Shown: positions 18,147 through 26,315, counted from the stretch's first letter. The stretch: DNA of 64,000 nucleotides from Pseudomonas kribbensis (GCF_003352185.1 NZ_CP029608.1:3534001-3598000), one strand, 5' to 3'. Program-made: numbers and translations. The notes: a model not told the origin generated them from the sequence alone.

Positions 18147-18865
18147 TGCTGTGGCGCCGGCGGTGGAAGCAGTTGGGTTTTAGCTCTGATATTTCTGACC
18201 AGCTCCATTCCAATATTTCCGGGGCAAATTTTCCCTTCAGAGCCTTGCCCTGGATATTCCCGGTGGCCACCAAAATTCTTGATAAAAAACACGCTTTTCA
18301 ATGCGTCGATCAGGTGCATCAGCGAAACGATTTGCTCTTTGGGAATAACGTTTGTGGTGCTGTAACCGATGCTATCCAGAGCCATCCGACCTTTGGCGAC
18401 CCAATCGCCGCCCTCCTCCGGTGTCGTCAGGTTTTCCAGCAGAACGATGCCAATAAGCCCTGTGTTGTATTTCAGAACACTTGAACCCTGAAGCCGAATG
18501 TCACGACCTTCAAAAACCTGCCCAGTGCAATCAATGCCGTAGTGGTAGCCAATATCGTCGTACTTCTGGCTCAGGTGTCCTTTCTGGATTTCTTGCATCT
18601 GCTCCGCACCGGGAGTGCAACTATGGCTGCGGCCCGCGTGGTGCAAAGCGATCATGGTGTAGTCCCAATCCTTGACCATGTCCTTCTTGCCATCCAACGC
18701 TTTCCAGGACGAGCGCTCGACAAACGTGACCTTCAAATCCCGAACCCGTTTGATGATCGCCTCGCGAGTAGCCGCTCGATCATTCACAGCCACCGGTATA
18801 GGGCACATGAACTCGCCTGGCTTAATCTCCTGAGCAGTTGCCTGTGTCGCAAAACTGGCGGCCAT
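18143..18865 (-). CDS. Amidase_2/PGRP-fold peptidoglycan amidase, likely T6SS effector
   Basis: 240 residues. N-acetylmuramoyl-L-alanine amidase (Amidase_2) features: HHAGR at 75-79, DIGYHYGID at 104-112, FEGRD at 118-122, and GHRE at 200-203 followed by KICPG at 212-216. H75 (or H76), H201 and C214 are the expected zinc ligands. It would cut the amide bond between MurNAc and the stem peptide. There is no convincing signal peptide, consistent with delivery by a secretion system. The start codon overlaps the stop of the PAAR gene by one base, so delivery on a PAAR-tipped T6SS spike is the natural inference; no T6SS core genes are in the window. Confidence 0.82.
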   Translation of the reverse strand: MAASFATQATAQEIKPGEFMCPIPVAVNDRAATREAIIKRVRDLKVTFVERSSWKALDGKKDMVKDWDYTMIALHHAGRSHSCTPGAEQMQEIQKGHLSQKYDDIGYHYGIDCTGQVFEGRDIRLQGSSVLKYNTGLIGIVLLENLTTPEEGGDWVAKGRMALDSIGYSTTNVIPKEQIVSLMHLIDALKSVFFIKNFGGHREYPGQGSEGKICPGNIGMELVRNIRAKTQLLPPPAPQQ

Positions 18866-19404
18866 TACTGTTTCTCCGAAAATTCATGAAGCGTTCGAGC
18901 TGGGGCATTGAACGTGATGTGAAGTGAGATTTGGGCATTGGGCGTCGGCGTTTTGATGTGTGCGATGCCATCAGCATCGGTGACGCCTTTGGTCTCGACG
19001 CCATTGACCGTCGCAACGTAGTCACGAAACGCCAACGGCTTACCCGTCTCACTGTCGGTAACACTGAACGACTGCCCGAATCGTTTCTGAATGGCGAGAG
19101 GTAAAGGAGGAGTGAAAGGTGCCGGGGTATGCGAATCCCCGATGATGACAGTCCCCGAACCACCAATCACAACGTCGCCGTGTGAACCTGTGGTATCGAT
19201 CAGCGCAGCGTTTTTGCCATTGATGAACACCGTAGCGGAAACACCCAAAACCAGAGCACTTCCACAGGTACAGGTATCCCCTTTACGGGCGGCAGCGAGG
19301 CCGTCGAAGAACACGTCGGAGGATCCTGAGGCAATGGCCTTCGGGCCATGCCCGGGCATCGGGCAGGAGGTTGGATCACTGATTCGTGCGGCAGGCTTTG
19401 CCAT
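18865..19404 (-). CDS. PAAR-domain protein with C-terminal extension (T6SS spike tip)
   Basis: 179 residues. PAAR domain at ~1-95: AKPAARISDPTSCPMPGHGPK, GLAAARKGDTCTCGSA, INGKNAALIDTTGSHGDVVIGGS. A C-terminal beta-rich domain (~105-175) reads like a small Ig/transthyretin-type module (FSVTDSETGKPLAFRDYVATV, TDADGIAHIKTP). PAAR proteins sharpen the VgrG spike and carry effectors; the extension may hold the amidase encoded next. The three genes 19404 to 17859 form one overlapping cassette. Confidence 0.88.
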   Translation of the reverse strand: MAKPAARISDPTSCPMPGHGPKAIASGSSDVFFDGLAAARKGDTCTCGSALVLGVSATVFINGKNAALIDTTGSHGDVVIGGSGTVIIGDSHTPAPFTPPLPLAIQKRFGQSFSVTDSETGKPLAFRDYVATVNGVETKGVTDADGIAHIKTPTPNAQISLHITFNAPARTLHEFSEKQ

Positions 19405-19678
19405 GTGCTTGACTCCCTGTCAGCGGATTGAACGAGTGCGGACTCTATCAGAAACACTCCGGTGAAAAAAAAATCCCTCTTTCTTGCGTCACCTTTTCTT
19501 GTTCTTTTTCTTCCTCTTACCCTCCTCTTGACAGGTTATTCAATATGAACCAGAAGAGGGAAAACTCACACTTTACCTGCATTTAAAAAATGCTTGACGC
19601 GCAGTTTATTTAATGCACATGATATCATTTTGGCAAAACTTTAACGCATTCCAAAACCTTCAGAATGGAATTTTAATA
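19405..19678. other. AT-rich intergenic region before the ATPase gene
   Basis: Divergent promoter region. Pyrimidine-rich tract at ~19470-19530. TTGACA at 19528 and TTGACG at 19592 are possible -35 elements, but no -10 at a good distance was found. GC content falls abruptly here, marking the start of the AT-rich segment. Confidence 0.35.
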
Positions 19679-21082
19679 ATGACTAGGATTTCAGAGTTTT
19701 ATATCGAACACTTGTACGGGCTATACAATCACAAAATAAATTTTGATCACCCTGAAGGAATCTCAATACTGCACGGCCCGAATGGCGTTGGAAAAACTGC
19801 GGTTTTGAAATGTATAAATTATATATTCTCATCAAATTTCGAAGAACTTATTAAAATCCCATTTAACAGGGTAAGCATCACATTAAGCAATGCGCTGCGA
19901 ATATTAGTTACACAGTTAAAAACAACCTCTTCAGGTGGATCTGGAAAAGAACCATCTCCAACCGGAAAGCTAGAGGTAATTATTTTCTCAAATGAAAAGC
20001 TATTAGCCAGACATACATTCAACACCATCTCACAAACACAATCAGATCTCTCTAGGCTTTACAGCAAGATAGCCGCCTCGGCTCGCTCTGCATCGGTGAC
20101 CGAAAACTATCGAAGCCTTATAGAAAGCAAAAGCTACATAGACAACCATTCCACATCAGATACATCAGAAGAACTTACACTAGACGACAAAGACGCTATC
20201 CTTTCTGAAAGTATAAAAAACAGAAAAAAAACCGGATCCAAAGCAGTAAAAGAAATACTAAGCACATTTTCTGTTCATTTCGTAGAAACCAATCGATTAT
20301 ATCGACCAACTATGGAGCCCAATCCAAACATTGCTATCGGAGTGATTGGTACCAAGTTAAGCAAAATGACCCCAACTGTTCACGAGTGCGCTCGAGATTT
20401 GGTCGCACACATAAACTCAGCGTTAAAAAGCTACGGTGCAAACGCACAGAAGTTAGACCAATCATTTCCACACAGATTTATTTCAGAATCACAGCCTTCA
20501 ATGAGCATTGAAGAGCTAAAAATTAAATTTAGCGAAACCGTTAACAAGCTAAGGGACCTACGAGCAATAGGGTTATTAGAAGCAGAGTCGGTTCAACCCT
20601 TCGATATCAAAAGCCTTGACACCGTAGACTTCAACAAACTTGAAATAATGAGCTTATTTGTAAGAGACAGCCAACTTAAATTAACAGTTTTCGACAGCTT
20701 ACTTGCGCGAGCTCAGCTACTTTTAGGTAGCATGGAGAAAAAATTCAGAAATAAACGGGTTCTTTTAAGTAAAGCGAGAGGCCTTTATGTGAAACTTGAC
20801 TCAGGTGACGAACTGCCCTTAGAGTCTTTATCCTCCGGCGAACAACATGAACTAGTTTTAATGTACGAGTTACTTTTCAAAGTACCATCAGGAACACTCG
20901 TCCTTATAGACGAGCCTGAACTATCCCTACATGTAAGCTGGCAAAAAGCTTTTTTACCAGAACTAATTTCCGTTGCGAAAGAGGTAGGATTTAACGCAGT
21001 GGTCGCAACACACTCTCCATTCATTGTTGGAGGCCGTCATGATCTGATGTCTGCCTTGGATGCGGAGTCAGACGATGAGTGA
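19679..21082 (+). CDS. AAA/ABC-type ATPase of a two-gene defence pair (PARIS AriA-like)
   Basis: 467 residues from the ATG at 19679 (MTRISEFYIEHLYGLYNHKI, the usual start of RecF/SMC-like ATPases). Walker A GPNGVGKT at 33-40; C-terminal signature LSSGEQ, Walker B TLVLIDEPELSLH and H-loop VVATHSPFIVGG. The middle (~150-350) is helical and divergent. The following gene overlaps by 8 nt and encodes a DUF4435 TOPRIM protein, the architecture of PARIS (AriA + AriB), where AriA senses phage anti-restriction proteins and holds AriB. The segment is AT-rich compared with flanking genes, indicating recent acquisition. Other ATPase + TOPRIM systems (OLD/Gabija-like) are alternatives, but the separate DUF4435 partner favours PARIS-like. 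Confidence 0.78.
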   Translation: MTRISEFYIEHLYGLYNHKINFDHPEGISILHGPNGVGKTAVLKCINYIFSSNFEELIKIPFNRVSITLSNALRILVTQLKTTSSGGSGKEPSPTGKLEVIIFSNEKLLARHTFNTISQTQSDLSRLYSKIAASARSASVTENYRSLIESKSYIDNHSTSDTSEELTLDDKDAILSESIKNRKKTGSKAVKEILSTFSVHFVETNRLYRPTMEPNPNIAIGVIGTKLSKMTPTVHECARDLVAHINSALKSYGANAQKLDQSFPHRFISESQPSMSIEELKIKFSETVNKLRDLRAIGLLEAESVQPFDIKSLDTVDFNKLEIMSLFVRDSQLKLTVFDSLLARAQLLLGSMEKKFRNKRVLLSKARGLYVKLDSGDELPLESLSSGEQHELVLMYELLFKVPSGTLVLIDEPELSLHVSWQKAFLPELISVAKEVGFNAVVATHSPFIVGGRHDLMSALDAESDDE

Positions 21083-21908
21083 CTGGGATAAAAGTGTCGG
21101 AGTTATTGTTTCCGAAATAATTATGATGGAGACAAGCTCGAAAGGACTGTATTGGTTAGTTGAAGGCCCAAGTGATATTCGTTTTTTTGAAGCAAGGAAA
21201 GATCCAGAGGTCGAGCTTATAGTAAGCGGCGGCAAAAGAAACGTAATAGGGTCAATACAAGCCTTGACTACAAACCCTGTTTCAAAACGAATGCTAGGTA
21301 TCGTTGATGCAGATATCGATTGGCTGCTAGCAGTTGACTCGATACCAGGAAACATAATAACTACCGACCCAAGAGACTTAGAAGGCGTCCTATTAAGATC
21401 AAGTGCGTATGGTAAAGTATTGGCGGAATTCTCTGACCCTGCCAAAGTCAAAGCCTTTGAAAAAAACCGTAGCTGTACCGTTCTTGAATATGTACGCGAC
21501 ATTGCAATTCAATTTGGAAAAATCCGTGCAGTCAACGATTTAACTAATAGCGTTTCGTTAAGAAGGTTTCGCCCGCAAGCTTTTATGCAAAAGGGCGCTT
21601 GGGCTTACGACTTTGATAGTGTGAATCGCTATGCTATTGAAAAAGGGGTTTGTCTTTCCATTGACGATCTAGAAGTGAAAATCCAAGCACTGCCGGAGGT
21701 TGATCCTTGGAATTATGTCAGAGGACATGATGCGGTTAATATTTTAGCAGGTGGAATGATTTGTGAAATTGGACGAGGTGGTAAAGTAGACGCCGACCGA
21801 ATCGAAAGCGTATTGAGATCTGGAATAGAAGAGGTGGAATTTCGCGAGACTAAACTTCACCGTTCCATTGCAGCTTGGAATCTCGCTAGAAGCACGCCTA
21901 CTTTATAG
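21075..21908 (+). CDS. DUF4435 TOPRIM-like protein (PARIS AriB-like toxin)
   Basis: 277 residues from the ATG at 21075. TOPRIM acidic motifs: LVEGPSDIRFFE with E30, and GIVDADID with D78/D80 (and D82). NIITTDPRDLEGVLL matches the DUF4435 region after the DxD. In PARIS the AriB subunit is a TOPRIM nuclease that cleaves host tRNA(Lys) once released by AriA; here that is inference from family. The 8-nt overlap with the ATPase gene implies coupled translation. Low GC, like its partner. Confidence 0.77.
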   Translation: MSDWDKSVGVIVSEIIMMETSSKGLYWLVEGPSDIRFFEARKDPEVELIVSGGKRNVIGSIQALTTNPVSKRMLGIVDADIDWLLAVDSIPGNIITTDPRDLEGVLLRSSAYGKVLAEFSDPAKVKAFEKNRSCTVLEYVRDIAIQFGKIRAVNDLTNSVSLRRFRPQAFMQKGAWAYDFDSVNRYAIEKGVCLSIDDLEVKIQALPEVDPWNYVRGHDAVNILAGGMICEIGRGGKVDADRIESVLRSGIEEVEFRETKLHRSIAAWNLARSTPTL

Positions 21909-22041
21909 TTTTATCCAGCACTAACATTCCCGCAAAAGACAATTAAAATGGAGAGAATCTTATTTTGATAGCAACTTCAACCATCACATTGCACCAAACT
22001 CAACCAATGAAAAACTTATTACAGCACGCGAGGTAGCCGCT

Positions 22042-22581
22042 ATGTTGTTAGGACACGAAAAAACCGATTTCCTACTTTACGAAATCGGTTTGCTTAGTCT
22101 TAAAGCAGCACTATCCACTCGAAGCGAAACTTGGCCTGTTTACGCATCGTCCACCACCCACTCGCAACGAGTAAAAGTAAAGAGCAGCTTCCGACGAGTA
22201 CTTAAAGACATTTCAGCCACATATTCGAGCAAACGCATATCCGAAGCCGAGCACGTCGAATACATCGACAAACTTGCATTAGAATTTTCCAAGGAGCATA
22301 AAGACGCGCTACATGAGGGACGTCTCCGGTTTGGTGTCGCGCAGAAGCTGGTCAACATTCATTTGAAATACCTTTGGACAGCGGGATTTTGCGAAGAACC
22401 TCCCCATTGCCCCTTGGACGGAATCGTGCGTGATCTCGCAAAACTTGATTACGACTGGACTTCCAATGACTGTAAATCACAATATCTGAAAACGATTAGC
22501 GAGCTTAAGCTCACTGCCGCTCCAAGGAGCTTATCCGTATGGGAACTTCAGGAGTTCCGACGCAGGGCTCAGCAGAATTGA
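22042..22581 (+). CDS. Hypothetical protein of the accessory island
   Basis: 179 residues from the ATG at 22042. Helical; contains LRFGVAQKLVNIHLKYLWTAGFCEEPPHCPLDGIVRD and YDWTSNDCKSQYLKTI, a pattern (helix, PPHCPLD, WT-x2-DC) I associate with a widespread unnamed island protein family. No function known to me. The frame stays open for 39 codons upstream (to 21925) without ATG/GTG/TTG, so the true N-terminus may be truncated or use an unusual start. Confidence 0.6.
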   Translation: MLLGHEKTDFLLYEIGLLSLKAALSTRSETWPVYASSTTHSQRVKVKSSFRRVLKDISATYSSKRISEAEHVEYIDKLALEFSKEHKDALHEGRLRFGVAQKLVNIHLKYLWTAGFCEEPPHCPLDGIVRDLAKLDYDWTSNDCKSQYLKTISELKLTAAPRSLSVWELQEFRRRAQQN

Positions 22582-22610
22582 AACAATCAATTTACTCCGA
22601 TTTTCTGATC

Positions 22611-22745
22611 TCAGGAGCTAGATGATACATCCACTTCGACCTCAGCAATACGCTTATAGGAAGTAGCATTTCCGCGGGCTAATTTTACGCTTTTTTCTGC
22701 ACGTATCAGTTCGGCCACCTTACCGGTGTCGCTGATACACTGCAT
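22611..22745 (-). CDS. Possible 44-residue ORF, doubtful
   Basis: ATG at 22745 with AAGGTG 7 nt upstream; the product is charged (GKVAELIRAEKSVKLARGN) and ends in SSSS. It fills the gap between two plus-strand genes. It may be the tail of a degraded gene. No family recognised. Confidence 0.25.
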   Translation of the reverse strand: MQCISDTGKVAELIRAEKSVKLARGNATSYKRIAEVEVDVSSSS

Positions 22746-22768
22746 CTGTAAACACCTTTTGGCAGCCA

Positions 22769-23497
22769 ATGAGTGGTTCTAGAATGGATATCAAAGAGTT
22801 TTGCCTCGCTCATCAGTTCAACATGGAAAAAAGCACGATAGCGTCAGGTGGTGGCAGCTTTGAGATGACGGAGCTGAAAACTTTGCCTATCGAATTCTTG
22901 AGCTTGGCGGAAGACGATTTTGAGCGCGGCGGATTGTCGGCCCTTGTTAATGCAACGACTAATGTTAAACGTGCAATTGTCTGCCAGCTTGACCAGTTGT
23001 TAATCTCGTTTGGTTATCAGTCACTCAGATGGAATATTCCAAAAAAAATAGAAAGTTTGAGAGCGTTAGGATTATTGGCGCCGAGTCTTTTGCGAAAAGT
23101 CGTCAGCGTGCGAAATCTCCTTGAGCACGAATACGAAACTCCCAGCCTTAAAACAGTTGAGGAGGCTCTGGACATTGCGAGTCTATTTGTAATGTCCGCG
23201 TCGGCGATGTTCATTCCTTTTGAAGATGTGCTTGAATTTTCGCTGCCAAGCAGTTCTGTTGAGGGTGGCTCTGTAACGCATATCACGGCCGGACTAAACC
23301 GAGAGCCTCGAGGTGTTTTCTATACTGTCTATGCGTATCAACCGGGCGGATATGGCGGGCTATGTGTTGGTCAATGTGAAATTCAATCAGGGCATATGCT
23401 TTTCGAAGCAATGGTCAGACTTTCTGCATCTCTAACGCTTCGATACAGGGTCGATCAAGCTCTTAGAAATTTTGAGACTACTTACGCCCAGCTTTAA
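22769..23497 (+). CDS. HEPN-like domain protein, hypothetical
   Basis: 242 residues. The central helical part holds VVSVRNLLEHEYETPS with R115-x4-H120, the RX4-6H catalytic motif of HEPN RNases, followed by the usual helix (TVEEALDIASLFVMSAS). The C-terminal ~90 residues are beta-rich (VFYTVYAYQPGGYGG) and unrecognised. HEPN proteins are common RNA-cutting toxins or defence effectors; whether this one is active, and whether it works alone, cannot be said from sequence. The neighbouring membrane protein (23588) is on the same strand. Confidence 0.6.
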   Translation: MSGSRMDIKEFCLAHQFNMEKSTIASGGGSFEMTELKTLPIEFLSLAEDDFERGGLSALVNATTNVKRAIVCQLDQLLISFGYQSLRWNIPKKIESLRALGLLAPSLLRKVVSVRNLLEHEYETPSLKTVEEALDIASLFVMSASAMFIPFEDVLEFSLPSSSVEGGSVTHITAGLNREPRGVFYTVYAYQPGGYGGLCVGQCEIQSGHMLFEAMVRLSASLTLRYRVDQALRNFETTYAQL

Positions 23498-23587
23498 CAA
23501 CTTACTCGAGCTTTAAGCGGGAAATTAAAAACGAATCCAATTCCCCCCGACTGTCCGCTCCTAAATTTTTACATTTCGAGAACTCTG

Positions 23588-24340
23588 ATGACTTCTGAAA
23601 GCGAAAAATACATTCAAATCAAGGCTCAGATCGAGCAAGCCTACAAGCAAGCCGTGCGAACTACCCGAACTCAACGAAAATCTAATAAAACCTATCGCAT
23701 TGAAATTCAATACTTTTGGCTGGCAATGATAAGTCCGTCAATTCTGGCAGTATTACTTGCCATAATCAGTACATTCTACAATGCTCAGTGGCTTTACATT
23801 ACGAGCTGGGGATTGATTGCCATGTCTTACCTAGCCCTATTCCTCTACCCTTTCATCGGCATAGTGCTTTATCGCCACTCATTAATAAAAGTGATCACCG
23901 CACCATTTGCAAGCCTACTGGAATGGAACGTAAAAATGGTAATGCACGTCGACGCACAGTATTTACCTCAGCTCATATCGCTTCCCCATGAAACTTTAAA
24001 ACTTGGTGCACTCGAACTAAAAAGCGAACGTTGCGGATTCGAAAAACGCACTTATATGGTTACCGGAGCCTTGGAAAAAATCGGGATCATCCCCGGCTCA
24101 CTTGCCCTATTTATCGGCATTTCGACACTAACCAAGACTCTTGACAGCGTAGGCGTCAGCGCAAGTATGGACTGGATATTTGCTGTTACAGTGGCAAACA
24201 TATTTTTCTTTTTTATGTGTGGCTACGTGCAGATGATGCTAGTGCAATATAATCGCATGATCGCGCTGACCGAACTGGCTGTAGAGCTAAAAAAAGAGCT
24301 CGTCGAAACTCAAGAGCCCGCACCGTGCCAACATGGCTAG
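23588..24340 (+). CDS. Hypothetical integral membrane protein
   Basis: 250 residues. N-terminal soluble helix (~1-40), then two TM helices (AMISPSILAVLLAIISTFY; ITSWGLIAMSYLALFLYPFIG), a ~70-residue soluble stretch, and two more TM segments (GIIPGSLALFIGISTLT; WIFAVTVANIFFFFMCGYV), ending in a charged tail. No family recognised. Start at ATG 23588. It lies 90 nt after the HEPN-like gene and may pair with it. Moderately AT-rich. Confidence 0.6.
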   Translation: MTSESEKYIQIKAQIEQAYKQAVRTTRTQRKSNKTYRIEIQYFWLAMISPSILAVLLAIISTFYNAQWLYITSWGLIAMSYLALFLYPFIGIVLYRHSLIKVITAPFASLLEWNVKMVMHVDAQYLPQLISLPHETLKLGALELKSERCGFEKRTYMVTGALEKIGIIPGSLALFIGISTLTKTLDSVGVSASMDWIFAVTVANIFFFFMCGYVQMMLVQYNRMIALTELAVELKKELVETQEPAPCQHG

Positions 24341-24367
24341 TCCCCCAATAAATACTGGACCGCATCA

Positions 24368-24399
24368 AAGGGGACCATCAAAGGGGACAGATTTATTTT
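24368..24399 (+). repeat. Two partial GGGGAC repeat units
   Basis: AAAGGGGACCATC followed directly by AAAGGGGACAGATTTATTTTC: a clipped unit and a full half-site of the palindrome found at 47-48.6 kb. No inverse arm seen here. Confidence 0.65.
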
Positions 24400-24467
24400 C
24401 GGAATCAAACCACCCCGACTTCTCGACCTACTTACTAGGAATAGATCTATTCGCCCCCTAGATGACT

Positions 24468-25289
24468 CTATGAGATATACGACTCCCACTGCACTCCCCG
24501 CATCACCAAGCGTCCTGTAACTTTGGACAACAGTGCAAGCAGGCGTGCAAGGCCAACGGCAGGATCATTGAACACAAGGTAAGAACTTGAGCCACTCACA
24601 CCAAACAATACACCTTCATTCTTCACAAGAATTCCCTTTGTTAAATCAAAGTAAACATCTGGCTGACGCGCCTCTTGCAGCGCTACCAGGGTTTGCTCAA
24701 TGCTCTCTAAAGGAGATCCGCCATATGTGAGAATAACGTTCAATATTCGATTATAAGGCCAATCCAAGTCACCCAACTGCACACCTTCAAGCGTACTTGG
24801 AGAAAGTGCTTTAACGCTCTCAATATTGAGAAATATAGCCTCAAGGACAGATGGCGTTATATCTGTTTTAATCTCGAACGTTGCAACGGTTCCTTCTTGA
24901 AATATGAGGTCATGGCCGCTAGCAAACGGAAGCCTAGGCATGGACTTCAACATCAGAACAATATCTTGTTGTTTAGAACGCCGCCCCTCCGAGTCAATGA
25001 TCACTCCGCTTACGACGCTGGTCATTTCCGGAAGATGTGCAAGAAGGAAGTCTTGAATAAGCCGCTCTCGCGCTGAACCTGCTGTGACAGAGTGCCCCAG
25101 CACCTTAGTCATTTCGTATTGAGCATTTAAGGCTTTTACAGCCCCATGACAGTATTCAACTAATGGTTTCACTGACTTGCTCCCTGCAAGGAAATAGTTT
25201 TCGGGATTGTCTACTAATCGGTAGACAGCTGCAAAGAAACTAACCCCAATACAACTCAATGGCTCCGCTGACCGGAAGTGATCATTCAC
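24468..25289 (-). CDS. DUF6602-like protein with PD-(D/E)XK-type motif
   Basis: 273 residues from a GTG at 25289; the start is uncertain, and the first ~60 residues look less family-like. Core ~65-150: GHSVTAGSARERLIQDFLLAHLP, SGVIIDSEG, SKQQDIVLM, then VATFEIKTDI. The D...ExK pattern (QQDIVL / FEIK) is that of PD-(D/E)XK nuclease folds and fits DUF6602. The C-terminus is hydrophobic-helical. Substrate unknown; such proteins occur in defence islands. It starts 10 nt past the hxcP stop, at the right border of the accessory block. Confidence 0.68.
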   Translation of the reverse strand: MNDHFRSAEPLSCIGVSFFAAVYRLVDNPENYFLAGSKSVKPLVEYCHGAVKALNAQYEMTKVLGHSVTAGSARERLIQDFLLAHLPEMTSVVSGVIIDSEGRRSKQQDIVLMLKSMPRLPFASGHDLIFQEGTVATFEIKTDITPSVLEAIFLNIESVKALSPSTLEGVQLGDLDWPYNRILNVILTYGGSPLESIEQTLVALQEARQPDVYFDLTKGILVKNEGVLFGVSGSSSYLVFNDPAVGLARLLALLSKVTGRLVMRGVQWESYIS

Positions 25290-25298
25290 CCAATTAAA

Positions 25299-25730
25299 TC
25301 ATGGCCTCGTGAGGCTCGGCATCTCCACCCCCTCCCCCAACCGCTCCACCTCCAACCGCACCCTCTCCCCACCCTGCTCAATCACCACCCCATCCCCCTC
25401 CACCGCCACCAACTTCACCCCAGGACTCACCCGCTCCCCCTGTAAAAAACTCCTCGGTGGCCCGTCATTCAGGCTGAGTATCGCCACCGCCCCCCGGCTC
25501 CCTGCCATCACGCCGCTGACCTTGATCTCCACCGGCGCCGTGCGATTGGAAAACCACTGCAACGCCGGGTTATCGCTGCGCGCCGCGAGCAGTTGCGGGG
25601 TGGCCGCCGGGGTGTGGGATTCGGCGGTGGTCAGGAGCAGGGATGACCAGGTGGCGATGCCGACCAGGGCGGCCAGCAGTGCGGCGGCCTGGATGATTTG
25701 GGGGGGTGAAAAGCGTGCGGTGAATCTCAT
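25299..25730 (-). CDS. hxcP: Type II secretion protein GspC-like (HxcP)
   Basis: 143 residues. Short cytoplasmic N-terminus, one TM helix (IIQAAALLAALVGIATWSSLLL), then a periplasmic homology region (EIKVSGVMAGSRGAVAILSLNDGPPRSFLQGERVSPGVKLVAV). No PDZ or coiled-coil domain follows, so this is a short GspC. It recruits the secretin to the inner-membrane platform. AAGGAG lies 9 nt before the ATG. Divergent from hxcU, as in P. aeruginosa; its other neighbour there (hxcV) is now 9.9 kb away. Confidence 0.88.
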   Translation of the reverse strand: MRFTARFSPPQIIQAAALLAALVGIATWSSLLLTTAESHTPAATPQLLAARSDNPALQWFSNRTAPVEIKVSGVMAGSRGAVAILSLNDGPPRSFLQGERVSPGVKLVAVEGDGVVIEQGGERVRLEVERLGEGVEMPSLTRP

Positions 25731-25862
25731 GGGCTGAATCTCCTTTTAGTCCCGGTGACCAGACTACGCGGCAATTCTCACGGTTTTATTTCACACGCCT
25801 TACATGTTGGCCGTGCAGGATGGTTTTTTGGGACGGGCTGGACGCAAGGGAGTGCGCATTCG

Positions 25863-26315
25863 ATGAACCGGTGCAGGCAGCAGGGTTTTACGCTGATCGA
25901 GTTGATGGTGGTGCTGGTGATCATCGGGATCGCCAGTGCGGCGATCAGTCTGAGTATCAAGCCCGATCCGTTGCAGTTGCTGCGCAAGGACGCCGAGCGC
26001 GTGGCGCAGTTGCTGCAGATTGCCCAGGCTGAGGCCCGCGCCGATGGCCGGCCGATTGCGTGGTTGAGCGATGGCAAGGGGTTTCGGTTCAGTCGGCGCA
26101 GTGACAGTGGCAAGGGTTTTGATCATTTCGATCGGGACCCGCAGTTGCGACCGCGTCCCTGGCAGAGTCCGAAGCTGGAGGTGCGGGTGGAGCCCAAGCA
26201 GAAAGTGGTGCTGAACGCGGAGTGGATCAATCCGCCGCTGCAGTTGACGCTGTCTGACGGGCTCAATCGGTTGAGTGTGCTGCGCGATGCTTCGGGTCGG
26301 ATTAGCGTGCAATGA
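25863..26315 (+). CDS. hxcU: Type II secretion minor pseudopilin GspH (HxcU)
   Basis: 150 residues from the ATG at 25863 (MNRCRQQG/FTLIELMVVLVIIGIASAAISLSI), a prepilin signal with Glu +5. The body contains KDAERVAQLLQIAQAEARADGRPIAWLSDGKGFRF, typical of GspH. A longer frame from 25755 has no support. Overlaps hxcW by 4 nt. Confidence 0.92.
   Translation: MNRCRQQGFTLIELMVVLVIIGIASAAISLSIKPDPLQLLRKDAERVAQLLQIAQAEARADGRPIAWLSDGKGFRFSRRSDSGKGFDHFDRDPQLRPRPWQSPKLEVRVEPKQKVVLNAEWINPPLQLTLSDGLNRLSVLRDASGRISVQ

Noticed and set aside
22042..22100. Integrase-like phrase AAMLLGHEKTD
   Set aside because: Resembles the LGH motif of tyrosine recombinases, but the following 170 residues contain no catalytic Tyr context and do not fit an integrase.
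15387..25298. Prophage or integrative element
   Set aside because: No integrase, structural phage genes, tRNA or att-like direct repeats visible; called an accessory block instead.
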